The notes under the pieces are model-generated. The model searched no databases. It was given only the letters and a program-made list of their open reading frames with translations, and was not told the DNA's origin. Shown one piece after another: positions 20,401-29,978 of a stretch of DNA of 64,000 nt. Position 1 is the stretch's first letter, and each line of letters opens with the position of its first letter. The stretch is from Strigamia acuminata (Eukaryota; Arthropoda; Chilopoda; Geophilomorpha; Linotaeniidae), in contig OX442314.1 in assembly GCA_949358305.1 (NCBI GenBank), positions 47,252,581-47,316,580 of the forward strand, written 5' to 3'. A program made the translations under genes and the position numbers.

Positions 20401-21529
20401 GGTTATGGCGTTTAAAGGTCTATAATCGATGCAGAGGCGCGGTTCGGAGCCTGGTCGCATGACGAGGACAATCCTCATTCCATACTCTCCGATGGCGTGC
20501 GACACGATCCCTTTTTCGAGCAACTCATTGCACATTGTTCTTACGATGTGTCTCTTCTGGGGATTCATAGTCTTAAAAGGCACTCGTACCGGTTTGCCCG
20601 TAACCAATTCGATCTCGTGCATTACGTAACTTGTCTTCCCTGGATCCTTATTTAAGTTCTTCGAGTGCTTCTTGAGCATTTCTTCGAGGAGTTTCGTTTG
20701 TTCTTCTCCAAGATTGGCGTCTACTGCCAGATTATGTATTAAATTCTCCTCCTGGAGGATAGTATTAAATGATTTAAAATTATAGTCTTGGATGAACTTT
20801 TTAATTTCGCCTCCTCCCCATTCCTCGTCGTCCTTAGCTTTGTCTAGGAGTTCCGGAGGTATTATGGGTAGTCGTGGGTCCTCGTGGTTGTCGATGTAAT
20901 TCCACGAACGTGTGACTGGGTTGGGCTGGATGTTCATCCGTTCCATCAAATCCATTCCTATCAGCAGGATTGTGTCTCGGGTTGGTAACACGATGAAGAA
21001 ATGCTTAATCGTGCCTCCTTCCCATACGAAATCGGTTGATAACGTCCCCACTGCTCTAACTTCTCCCGCTGCCGTAAGAACTCGAATATTCTCGTTCATT
21101 CCCCGTAATTTTTTCTGTATTTTTTCTTCGAGTGATTCGAACAAGTCGGTGGAGATAAACGACTGATCCGCTCCCGAGTCGAGTAGTCCCATTAACACCT
21201 TTTTGCCGAAAGAGACCGGTATTTTTGCCAGTACGTTCTTCGCTTCTGTTGATAGGTTGCAACGAAGTATTCGCTTTTTAAGAGGATTGGCCCCTTGGTC
21301 AAGCGGTAAAGTCATGAAAGCGTTGGCTATGCCGTCTTCGTCTCTAATTTCGAATTCCCGTTTTTTGGTTGGAGTTGTGACTTCCTCGTTGGCAGCTTCC
21401 TCGAAAAATTCCAACAATTTTTTCATTTCTTTAATTTGTTTTTCCACTAGTGTAAGGTCCATCGTTTTTGAAGTTATCGCGAGCGGATGTGGAATTATTT
21501 TTGTTCCGCCCGCGAGTTCCAGTTTTTTG
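17449..21529 (-). CDS. pol: Gypsy A Pol polyprotein (protease, RT, RNase H, integrase)
   Basis: The frame is open from the gag overlap (about 21529) through the first Met (21462) to 17449, 1337 residues from Met. In order: protease LLDSGADQSF (about residue 93), reverse transcriptase with RLCIDYRPLNA and the catalytic WAYLDDIVIV (about 444), RNase H (TLHTDASRIG; ELECLAVVWA), integrase zinc domain (HxxxH at HPLAGHSG ... CPRCQAC, about 895-940), catalytic D at FDCWSVDLMGP, D at ISDNGPQF, E at NPVERLNRD, and a C-terminal GPY-type motif (DKRDGPYVILE, about 1204). All key catalytic residues are present. It is expressed as Gag-Pol by -1 frameshifting at 21522-21528. Confidence 0.95.
21478..21528 (-). 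promoter_or_regulatory. -1 ribosomal frameshift signal of Gypsy A (slippery site plus stem-loop)
   Basis: On the minus strand the gag codons read TCA AAA AAC, which contains the classic heptamer A AAA AAC (21528-21522) in the zero frame. Seven bases downstream a stem forms: CGCGGGCGGA (21514-21505) with TCCGCTCGCG (21487-21478). It is ten pairs with one G-U, and the 17-base loop contains the gag stop. Shifting -1 at the heptamer enters a frame that is open all the way into pol. The same arrangement is found in Gypsy B. Confidence 0.88.
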
Positions 21530-24374
21530 ACATACTGTCGAATTTGGCGGTGAGTTCCTTCAAGACTTTTTCTTGCTCCTTAGCGAGCAATCTCACTAGT
21601 TCTTCTCTCTCTGCGGCCTTGTCGTCGGCTTTTTTCTTTGCCAATTTCGGGCAGGTCTGACGCCAGTGGCCGTCCTCGTTGCAGAAATTACAAGGGCTTT
21701 TCTTCTTTCCCTCCCGCACAAAAGGTTTTTTGGGGTAGTCTTTCTTCTCAGAAGTCGCCTCTGTTTTCGGGTTGTGATGCTCCGATTTTCTGGACTTCAT
21801 CTGAGGTCGGTAGCTGGGTGCCAGTTCCTTCCCCATGTTTGCATGTACAACCTCGTTGATACCTTCGTCGACCTCATCGCTTTCCGAGAATTGCTCAGAA
21901 TCTTCGCTTATTTCGTCTTCCGACTTTTCCTCGGCGGCGTTAGTTTGCGTGCGATAGGCCTTATTTGGAGGTGGTAACGGGTTGGAAGCTTGTTGGTTTT
22001 TCTTTGAGGGGAGTGGCTCTATACTTCCGTTTAGATAATTTCGCGATTGGAGCAGCTTAGTGGAGTCTATGCTGCGTTCCTGTATTCGTTGCTGCCGAGC
22101 CACTCCTAGAGCTCGTTCTTCTTTTGTCAGATTTTCGTTATACCGAGCATTTACTTCGGTGTGTTTTTTCTCGACGAAAGCGAGGATGGCTTTGAAATTA
22201 TCCCCTTTAGGAGCGTTCATTTCTCGTAGGACTTTGGTTGCGGTTTCGTTTAGTCCTTGTTCGAAGAGAGCTTTCTGAGCGTGTTGGTCAAATGGTTTGT
22301 CCATTTCACGGAACAGGCTGTCGGCTCGTTGTACGTACTCCCTCAGAGTTTCCCCGGGAGCTTGCTTCATAGAGCTTACTCTTTTCTGGATTTCTTGGCT
22401 CGTCTCGCCATATTGATTGTGGAACTTTATGACGAAGTCTTCCCAGTTTCGGGGTTGGACATCAGCGTACCAGTTTCGGGCCCGGTTGATCAGCATTTCT
22501 GGTATTCCGCGTGCAACCATTTCGTCGGGTTCCGCTCCTAAACGATTAATCGTCAGGGCGACTTCGTCCAAAAACAAGTTGCCAGCGTTCCAGGATCCGT
22601 CGAACTTAATTAGTCTCAGGGTCGTCCACTTGATGTTGTTATCCTTGCGAGAATACAGCCATCGGTCCGCGGAGTAACGTTTCAACAATCCTTCGCTTCG
22701 ATCGTCTTCCTCGGTCTCTTGGCCACGGCTCTGTTGAAGTTTTTGGTCCATGGCTTGAAGGAGTTCGTCTTTCATCGTCCGTAGTTGGTTGCTTAGCGAG
22801 TCAGTCTCACTAGGCAGCGGTGATGATCGTGGATTGTCGGAAGGGAGGCTTGGGTAATGCGTACCGTTGCCTGTCAGTCCGAATTGATTGTGTTGGAACG
22901 ACGTTTGCCCTGATGATCCCGCGGCGTTCGGATTATTCGTGAGGTCTTGCGCTACCGTTGAGTTATCGGGGTTCGATTTTTCCGGAGCGGAGGTTCGGCT
23001 CAACTTTGTTCCGGGCGGTATCAGATCGTCCAGTCGGGTCCCCGTGAGGCCTTCGTTCGTTTTTTTGATAAAAACATAGGAGTCTCTTCCAGCATAGGCT
23101 TCGGCGGCGTGCTTCTTTTCGAGGTGATTTTTAACTGCGTTAATCTCCTCGAGCGTCGGCATGGCCAGTTTATTTCGACCTGCTTCGTTGCGTATCTGGT
23201 TCTTCTGATTTATACATCTGATTAGTTCGGTGTTAGGGTCGCCTGGGTTGGTATTACTGGTTTGGCCAGTTTTCATTGCAAATGAGTTTTTTATTGCCCA
23301 TGATTGCGCGCCCTGATTATTCCTCCTATCCTGTATAAACGCCTCGTATAGTTCTCCTTTGACTTCGTCCGATTCGTTCAAGATGCTATCTAGTCCGTTG
23401 ACTCGGATACTGCCGTGAGATGCTTGAGAGTCGATACTTTCACTGTCTGACGTTGCTTCGCCGCCGGTCTCGGACTGCTGTCGATCCGCTCCGACCCGAC
23501 GTCGTTTCTCCCCGCGTCTGGCCGTGTTTTCTGCCGATCTTTTTTCAGTCCTCTGATTTACCAGGTCGATTACTCGGCTTAGTTCTGCGTAAGGATCCTT
23601 GTCCTGATCGATCTCGATGCCGTGTGCGCAGGCCACTCGAGTTACTTCTATTGCTTTGGCTACCAGCTCCTTAGCTGTGTGAGACCGTTCTGGGGAGCTC
23701 TGTACGGAGTTTGGCTCCGAATGCTGGCTTAACCCGTTGCTTGGTGGCCGGATCTGGTAGTCCTTTGCCATTTCTCGTTCGATTATTTTTTGCTTCGCGA
23801 GCAATTCTCGAGCCAGCTCGCGCTCCATTGCCATTTGCTTTTCTTGGCTTTCACGGGCGGCCGCCATCTGCTTAGCTTGACGTTCTTGTGCCAAGCTCTG
23901 TTCCATGGCAGCTAACTTCTCGCGATGCTCTCTGGCTAAATCTTCCATCAATTCGTTTTTCTTCTTTTCCAACGCGGCTGTTCTCGCTTGGTCGGCTCGG
24001 GTAGCCTCGTTGATAATTGCGGCGCCTGTACTTGCCGCTTTATTTAGAAGAGTCATTAGGTCCATTTCACTGGGATCCTTTTCGACTGGTCTGGGGCTTT
24101 TCAATCCGAATCGAGGGTTTTCGAACGATTTATTTAGTCTGTTTTCTTCGTGAGAGCTCCCTGATCCTTCGAATTCGCCTCCCGTGAACGGAAGTTGTCT
24201 TGCAAGGGGAAGGCCTTCACTTGATGATTCCGTTGAAACTTCAGTCGAGTTAGTCTCGACTTCTGGTTCCACGTGGTTCGCTTCTTCCGCTTTTTGGCGT
24301 TCGATTTCTTCGGTTTCCTTTCTCTCTTTTTCGTCGTTACGCCTTTTTCTGTCTTCTGCGGTAGTTTTCGTCAT
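21495..24374 (-). CDS. gag: Gypsy A Gag (structural protein, 959 aa)
   Basis: The N-terminal third is charged and predicted coiled coil (EEIERQKAEEANH; long Glu/Lys/Gln heptads, about residues 110-210). A retrotransposon Gag core lies at about 555-725 (WTTLRLIKFDGSW ... NWEDFVIKFHNQYG ... LREYVQRADSLF), and one CCHC zinc knuckle near residue 895 (CNFCNEDGHWRQTC). The stop at 21495 lies 25 bases after the frameshift heptamer. Gag would assemble the particle and bind element RNA. Its length is close to that of Gypsy B Gag (about 964). The Met at 24374 is the first in the frame after the leader. Confidence 0.9.
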   Translation of the reverse strand: MTKTTAEDRKRRNDEKERKETEEIERQKAEEANHVEPEVETNSTEVSTESSSEGLPLARQLPFTGGEFEGSGSSHEENRLNKSFENPRFGLKSPRPVEKDPSEMDLMTLLNKAASTGAAIINEATRADQARTAALEKKKNELMEDLAREHREKLAAMEQSLAQERQAKQMAAARESQEKQMAMERELARELLAKQKIIEREMAKDYQIRPPSNGLSQHSEPNSVQSSPERSHTAKELVAKAIEVTRVACAHGIEIDQDKDPYAELSRVIDLVNQRTEKRSAENTARRGEKRRRVGADRQQSETGGEATSDSESIDSQASHGSIRVNGLDSILNESDEVKGELYEAFIQDRRNNQGAQSWAIKNSFAMKTGQTSNTNPGDPNTELIRCINQKNQIRNEAGRNKLAMPTLEEINAVKNHLEKKHAAEAYAGRDSYVFIKKTNEGLTGTRLDDLIPPGTKLSRTSAPEKSNPDNSTVAQDLTNNPNAAGSSGQTSFQHNQFGLTGNGTHYPSLPSDNPRSSPLPSETDSLSNQLRTMKDELLQAMDQKLQQSRGQETEEDDRSEGLLKRYSADRWLYSRKDNNIKWTTLRLIKFDGSWNAGNLFLDEVALTINRLGAEPDEMVARGIPEMLINRARNWYADVQPRNWEDFVIKFHNQYGETSQEIQKRVSSMKQAPGETLREYVQRADSLFREMDKPFDQHAQKALFEQGLNETATKVLREMNAPKGDNFKAILAFVEKKHTEVNARYNENLTKEERALGVARQQRIQERSIDSTKLLQSRNYLNGSIEPLPSKKNQQASNPLPPPNKAYRTQTNAAEEKSEDEISEDSEQFSESDEVDEGINEVVHANMGKELAPSYRPQMKSRKSEHHNPKTEATSEKKDYPKKPFVREGKKKSPCNFCNEDGHWRQTCPKLAKKKADDKAAEREELVRLLAKEQEKVLKELTAKFDSMSKNWNSRAEQK

Positions 24375-24448
24375 TTTCTTGCGATATAATGATCGGTCGA
24401 AAGATCCCGGTTATTATTTAAAGTTTTGTCGTAAGGTTAGCAAATTCT

Positions 24449-24466
24449 ATCCCGGACAGACCCCCA
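24449..24466 (-). other. Primer binding site of Gypsy A
   Basis: Two bases inside the 5' LTR, the coding strand reads TGGGGGTCTGTCCGGGAT. It starts with TGG, the complement of a tRNA CCA end, and continues like the complement of a T-arm (ATCCCGG). It resembles the tRNA-Pro type primer site, with about three differences from the common sequence as I recall it. The same position in Gypsy B holds a related site. Confidence 0.65.
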
Positions 24467-24468
24467 CG

Positions 24469-25097
24469 TGTCGTGATTCGACTTTGTGGTTAAAGATAAT
24501 AAATAATACACTCGGGAATACAATATACTTCAAATACTGCTTTATTAAAACACGCTTACTAATACAAATATAAGTTAAGATGTTTCCTGTGGTGGTCCTC
24601 GGATTCGGCTGCGAATACGAGTTGCCGCTAAACAATGGCGGATCCAATTGTTTAGTCCTACGCGTGGTCTGTGTTTGTTGTCTAGGGTATTTCCACGTGT
24701 TATTATGAACACGCGAGAATTCGCTTTCTCGTGCGAATTAAACGAATATCGTTCGGATATTTATTCTAGCGTAGTTTGGCTACGCTAAATAAATGTGGCT
24801 GTTGTACAGTTGAATGGTCAGCGGGCACCGGTCCTCGATCAATCCGTGAAACGGCCTGAAAGGTGAGGTAAATGGTGCTCTTGCTGAGATTGGTAACTGT
24901 AGTATCGTTTCCGGTCAAGCGCTAACGTTATATGTTAACCGGAAATGACGTCATATGCAAATCCTTCTGATTATGCAGGTTCGCAGAAACACGAGACTAG
25001 TCAGTCTAGTCTGTATTTCTAGCGCGCTCTAGTGGCGAGAATCAATAACATGATAATCGTCACCAATTACTTCTTCAGGTGATGCCGAATCACCACA
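24469..25097 (-). repeat. 5' LTR of Gypsy A
   Basis: This LTR is 629 bp, matching 13307-13935 with one difference noted. It is followed on its outer side by the target duplication CACT (25098-25101). On the coding strand it is the promoter copy and holds the CRE/octamer/ETS cluster at 24908-24962. Confidence 0.95.
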
Positions 25098-25289
25098 CAC
25101 TGTTTATACACTCGATCTTGGGGTTAATGCCTTCCAATGTTGAAACTTCTCTCCAAGAGAGACCGCGAATTTGATGAAGTCCCTTGCTCCTTTTGTGCCG
25201 GGAGCAGATGGGTTGAGGGTATTTTCGCCCGGGCTCACCTGCTGGTTTGCCCAAATTGAAGCTGGGCAAAGAATAGAAAGCAGACCGCA

Positions 25290-25765
25290 CCATGGGATAA
25301 TGACTCACGAACCTTTGGATGGAAAGCATATAGTAATACACACCTAAAAACTCTGAAAGCCTGTACTTTAATTACAAGAACACATTCAGAATTGTATTCC
25401 TTACTGTGTGCAATTCTGAGTACTGCAACACAATGGTTGACATTGGAAATTATGGACATACTGTATCAGTGATGGTAGAGTATATTCCAATTCTTGGTTT
25501 TGCCAAAAAAATTTGGTCAATAAATTCAATTTACAGGCACTATCACTCATTACCTAAGAACTTTCAAAGCTACCATACAGTATGTTATTACTGCTGATGA
25601 AACATTCCCGCTTCTTAAAAACAGAATGTGACCATTTCCAGGGAAATTGTTGGACCCTCCAAAAACAATGTTCAATTATCGTTTGTCACGAGTTCGTATG
25701 CGAATCGAAAATACTTTTGTTATAACAGCAGCTAGATGGAGAACTTTACGGAAACCTTAAATCTT
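25290..25765 (+). pseudogene. PIF/Harbinger transposase remnant, copy 1
   Basis: Broken frames on the plus strand give PLDGKHIVIHT (catalytic block (A)IDGKHI), then NSESLYFNYKNTFRIVF, MVDIGNYGHTVS (second Asp block VDIGxxG), and finally ADETFPLLKNRM ... [16 protein letters not shown] ... ARWRTLRKP (third block and C-terminal end). These follow the order of the HARBI1-type DDE nuclease. Several stops and frame changes mean it is inactive. The CACT repeat of Gypsy A lies immediately upstream. Confidence 0.85.
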
Positions 25766-25972
25766 AGCCAGTCCACACATAAAAATCACGCAGTTAACAC
25801 CTCATTTATTTAGTCCCATAATCTAAGCCCAAGCAATTCCAATGTGACTGCCTTACGAGTTATGAAGCACTAGTCCCGAGACGTTCTGAACAGTACAATA
25901 CGATTCTGTGCTTACAAGAACATTCGTGCTACAACATACAAAATATTATATTATATTTGTAGAATTGATTCT

Positions 25973-26365
25973 TATTTCAGATGTGGTAATTGTAATTTGT
26001 AATTTCTGAAAGAAGACGAGACAAATGCAACTGGGGAGCAAGGTTTGTCGACGGATGGCTACAACTTCACCTAACATTGTTTGAAATCGCGAATGAATTC
26101 GACTTGCGCGCCCCTGTGCAGCTACGAAGCGAAAATGGTGAATTTGCACGCGCTGGGTTCTGTTTGTTTTCCAGAATTTCACAAGTTGCTCACGTGTGCG
26201 GTCGTGGTCGGTGGACGCAACCACGAGCCCTGTTGCACGCAAAGGATGGCGAGTCTGATTTGCACATCGCTGTGCTCGGGCATGGTGCCGCATTTCTTGT
26301 CCGCCATGGCCGCAATTTCCATTCCCTTCATTCTGGACATCATCATGTGCATGGAAGGAGGTTGG
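25973..26365 (+). pseudogene. DB-module-like cysteine-rich fragment
   Basis: The open part (from about 26081) encodes CAPLCSYEAKMVNLHAL, CFPEFHKLLTCAVV, GRNHEPCCTQR, ICTSLCSG and a C-terminal hydrophobic MAAISIPFILDIIMCMEGG. The spacing C...C, GRxHxxCC, C...C.G matches the DB module of some ecdysozoan immunoglobulin/FnIII proteins as I know it. A stop just upstream and no good acceptor directly at the start leave the exon border unclear. A cttatttcag acceptor at 25972-25981 may belong to it. From about 26350 on the sequence is a repeat shared with 50268-50400, so this gene piece is probably carried in a duplicated or mobile segment. Confidence 0.5.
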
Positions 26366-26712
26366 GTTGGGTTTGATGAGTTTGGTATTTTCTCGTTTTT
26401 CGGTTCACTTTTTGATTTGGGTCTTTTCTTTGTTTTTTTTAGGCGTTTCCGAGTTATATCACAAGGCCACTCGGGGGAGATAAACATAAAAAAGAAAATA
26501 ATTCCAATCCAATGAACCACAATGGTATCCACAGCAGATGGCGACATAACTCCAGTTGGACATCTCCATTTACCATTTCGATGGTCACACAGATTAGGAA
26601 ATCACCAATTCTTAATCTTGCCTTAATCTTGATTTTTTCTAATTACATTTTTATGTTTGATATTTTTACTTTGTTAAAGTTTGGAAAGTACAGATTTTAC
26701 TATAAGATGTGA
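26340..26712. repeat. Dispersed repeat also found at 50268-50400 and 51150-51205
   Basis: The string ggttgggtttga(t/c)g(a/t)gttt...ttctcgtttttcggttca occurs at 26360 and at 50285. It is followed in both by a T-rich stretch and (a/t)ggcgtttcc(g/a)agtta(t/c)atcac. A second shared part, gttaaagtttggaaagtac, occurs at 26676 and 51179. The shared order indicates one element with internal gaps. Confidence 0.7.
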
Positions 26713-26788
26713 TATCTCCTTTGATTTTACCTCATCACTTCTTGATTAACTTGATGGGCTCAGCTTCAAATCCACAGATACAATCCAG

Positions 26789-26793
<5 letters not shown>

Positions 26794-26828
<35 letters not shown>
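26794..26828. repeat. (GA)n microsatellite
   Basis: An uninterrupted run of GA dinucleotides, about 17 units, lies in otherwise unremarkable AT-rich sequence. Confidence 0.97.
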
Positions 26829-26831
<3 letters not shown>

Positions 26832-27340
26832 ATGATTAGTCCAAGGTTAGAAAGATAAATTCTTCTAATATCAATGCATAGATCGTAATGGAGCGCACAT
26901 TGCTACTGCTGGCCCAATCCGAAACCTTGGTGACAAATACTGGGGACACATCCACATCCATACCTACCTAACAGGCACAGGAATTTGCTTTCCTACCCAC
27001 GAAATATGAAAAGCTACTAAAGTTGCTCGACTCCATAATGATTCATGGGGTCCGACAATCCTGTACTTTGCATGTCAATATGTTATTGATCGAGAACTAA
27101 TGTGATGAGCGGAACGAGATGAGTTAGGCGCTAGGATAACGTATGAGATTGAGCATGCCACCAAATTCCAAAGTGTACAATTGCACCAATCAATTACGCT
27201 ATAATTCAAATACAAGCCTATATCTCATAATAATTCCAAAGAAATAAACAACAGGTGTGAAAATTGAACCCAGGATTGACAGGAGAGATGATGGATATTT
27301 TAAGCAACTTAAGAGGAAGAAACTGGAGCAGGGATTGAAT
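26829..27340. other. Region without recognised features
   Basis: Short frames only. No domain, repeat partner elsewhere in the window, or RNA gene was recognised in this stretch. Confidence 0.4.
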
Positions 27341-27348
27341 TGACAACT

Positions 27349-29190
27349 GATAATGTAAATGCCACATTCATATACGAATGCGGTTTTATAGAACAATGGA
27401 AACTGTAAATGCAATCGTACAAAAAATATCAAATAATAAAATTTAAGAAATGTGAAAAATTAAAAATTAAACACCAATTAAGAATCAACCACTGAGGCCA
27501 GTTGAAGCCATGAGTTTCTCCAAAGCTGACCACGAAAAAGTACAGAGTTGAAATTGACAAATACACGAAATTAGTGAGACGAAAGGAAGCGAGAACACAA
27601 GAAAATGTGCTAAAATATATATATTAAACCATATTAAATATGATTAAATATTGCTTAACACTGCGCATCAAGCATCTAGGTTTTAAGTACGTGTTAGAGA
27701 AAACACTCACGAAACTAAAGATAAAATGAAACCATTCAGATGATCAATTCAATCAAGACTTAATCAAACAAAGATTATTGACAGCAGGATTAAATTTTAA
27801 AATATTTGTCAGAAAATGTAAATGCCACATTCATATGGGAATGCAATCTTACAATACAAATTCAATGTAAATGCCACACATTGCGGTCTTACAATACACA
27901 CTCAGGAATGCAAATGCAATTATCAAAAAATATATCAAATAATATAAATACAGGAAAATGTGAAAAATGAAAAAAAAACCAAATCTGGGTAAATTGGTTC
28001 CACTGAATCAACTCATGTCATCAGTTTCTCCAGGGGTGACCACGAGGAGATACAGAGTTGGATTTTACACCCCCAATAAACAAGTTACGTGTTGATCAGC
28101 GATTAAAACCATTCGAATCCAAATTAGGCCCTCGAATTGACCGAGTGAAACAAAAGGGCGGCCATTGAAGTTAAAACTTGAATCGAATTCACGAGCGAGA
28201 TACACACCCAATAAACAAGTTACGTGATGATCAGAGATTAAAAACGTTCAAATCCAAATTAGGTCCTCGAATTCGCCGAGTGAAACTAAAAGGCGGCCAT
28301 TGAAGTTCAAACTTGAATCAAATTCACGAGCGAGATAACAACGGAAAATGCTAAAACAGAAAAACAATTTTCTTTTGAATCAATACCCAAATATTGCTTA
28401 TAATCAAACCGAACAACATATTACATAATAAAATATACCAGTGACCAATTCTAAATCAAATTCCAACGAATTTTCTCAGCCCAAATCGACAAGGAACATC
28501 GCTGGCTAACGGTGAGGATGTGACTACGGGGTTTCCCGAGAGAAAACACGATCAACCGCTTGACATAGAAACAATTCTTAATAACGCCGTACAAACAGAA
28601 GACGATTCCACCAGCTATAAAAAGTCACAACAACTTAACATTTCGTGGGTTGGCTATATACAATATAACACGAATTAAATAAGAATTTTCAAATCATCAC
28701 ACATAAATATTGCAGATTTTCAAGTTCAATTCACACTATTACAGTTTATGACATAAATTGGATTGAGCAAGGAAAAACGAATCGCTCACTTTGGGTTTTA
28801 GCTCGGAAAAAAAGACAAAATTTGCGAAAAATAAGGCAGAAATATAAGCAGCTGTAGCGCGTATTAAGCCACCCATAAATGGGTGTGCTCTCTTTCTGTA
28901 AGTTATTTGGCTCTTCTTCCTTTCCGCCTCTTCCTCTAAGCTCCGCCTGTGCCTCTCCGAGTTAGTTGTTGCCAGTAGCAACTGTTGCTATATCTTAGTA
29001 AAAATTTTCATTTTTTTCATGAAAAAAAATCCAATAACATTATTTGTATATTCGAATTTCAAACCCCAGAATTTTTAAGTCGTCTAACAAATATTGCAGA
29101 TTTTCAAGTAATTTAAACTGTTACAGTTCATGTCACAATTTTTTTTAAATTCAGTTTAATTCACCAATGTAATGAAAATGAGACAATAAA
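27349..29190. repeat. Long non-coding repeat, copy 1 (matches 52172-53670)
   Basis: Many blocks align in order with 52172-53670: gtaaatgccacattcata, cgtacaaaaaatatcaaa, tttctcca...gctgaccacgaaaa, cacgaaattag(t/c)ga(g/a)acgaaaggaag, ggtgaccacgagga, caagttacgtgttgatcagc, aagggcggccatt, ggtttcccgagagaaaacac and a final cactattacagtttatgac. I judge identity at roughly 80-90 percent by eye. No coding capacity is seen in either copy. Within this copy a 55-bp block is present twice (28704-28757 and 29091-29140), bracketing about 330 bp that copy 2 lacks. Confidence 0.85.
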
Positions 29191-29352
29191 ATGAATAGTA
29201 GCTGCATTCAAAAAGTCCTGTTTTTTGTTTTTGTGTTTTGGACTTGGGTTTTGAATTGTGTTTTGAAGCAAACTTTTTGAGTGTTTGAATTTTTGTTGTG
29301 TTTTGTAAGTGTTTTATGGTTGTTTTGAAGTTTGCTGTTGCAACATTTTCAA

Positions 29353-29640
29353 AATGGCCGCACCCATAGATGACCACCTGGCAAGACCTATCAGGAAAAG
29401 ACCAATTCTTGATAGGTTTGGTGCAATAATTATTCAAATGCTGTATACAGAAGAGGATAATGAAGAAGTAATCTATTTGTTGGATAAATATAATTTGGTA
29501 AATTGAAATATTCACATATTTATTATAAACAATTCATAACTAAGTTTTTTTGTAGGTTAAGAGTTCTTTGTATCAAACTCGATATCTGATTCCAAGAAGT
29601 ATTGTTAAGAAAAATTCTGAAATTGTTGTGTTTGAGACAT
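29353..29640 (+). pseudogene. Two-exon transposase-like N-terminal fragment (possibly Harbinger)
   Basis: An ATG at about 29354 begins MAAPIDDHLARPIRKRPILD and runs to a donor (gtaaat, about 29498). After an acceptor ttttttgtag (about 29556) a second exon continues in frame with SSLYQTRYLIPRSIVKKNS. The arrangement (short acidic leader, then YxTRYL.PR) resembles the N-terminus of invertebrate Harbinger-type proteins, but this is a weak match. It breaks off near 29625-29640 where the putative LTR of Gypsy C begins. Confidence 0.4.
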
Positions 29641-29978
29641 TATTTAAGCTTGAAATATTTATTGTAATATGATAACAATATTTACTTGATTGACACATGT
29701 CAAACTGTAACCAATTCCCATGACAACGGTATAAAATAAACGAGTCGAATGCGTACATTCATTGTGGTTTAAATCAAAAGAGTGAACAAATCCAACATTG
29801 GTATCCACGATAACCATGGATGAGTGGACTGTGGCGAGTTTTATTTGATTACATGAATCAAATTATGTTAGTTTTGTGACATTTTAACAGTAACTGCTCC
29901 GATTGGGCCTAACTTGCGTGCATATTCGTGTGAGTTTTAGTTGACATTTCTGCACATTTTTTTTTCTCTTCTCTCCTC

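Larger units (their letters stand above)
13307..25097 (-). mobile_element. Gypsy A: complete LTR retrotransposon (Ty3/Gypsy), minus strand
   Basis: Two 629-bp LTRs (13307-13935 and 24469-25097) begin TGTCGTGATTCG and end CGAATCACCACA on the plus strand, and I saw only one difference between them (near 13419/24581). The target duplication is CACT (13303-13306 and 25098-25101). The internal part encodes Gag, Pol by -1 frameshift and a third ORF. All three are open, so the copy is young and may be autonomous. The primer site and polypurine tract are in the expected places. Integrase-type domain order (protease, RT, RNase H, integrase) places it in Gypsy. Confidence 0.95.

Noticed and set aside
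25946-26293. 115-residue minus-strand frame MRHHARAQRC...
   Set aside because: It is antisense to the cysteine-rich DB-like frame, which has the better pattern.
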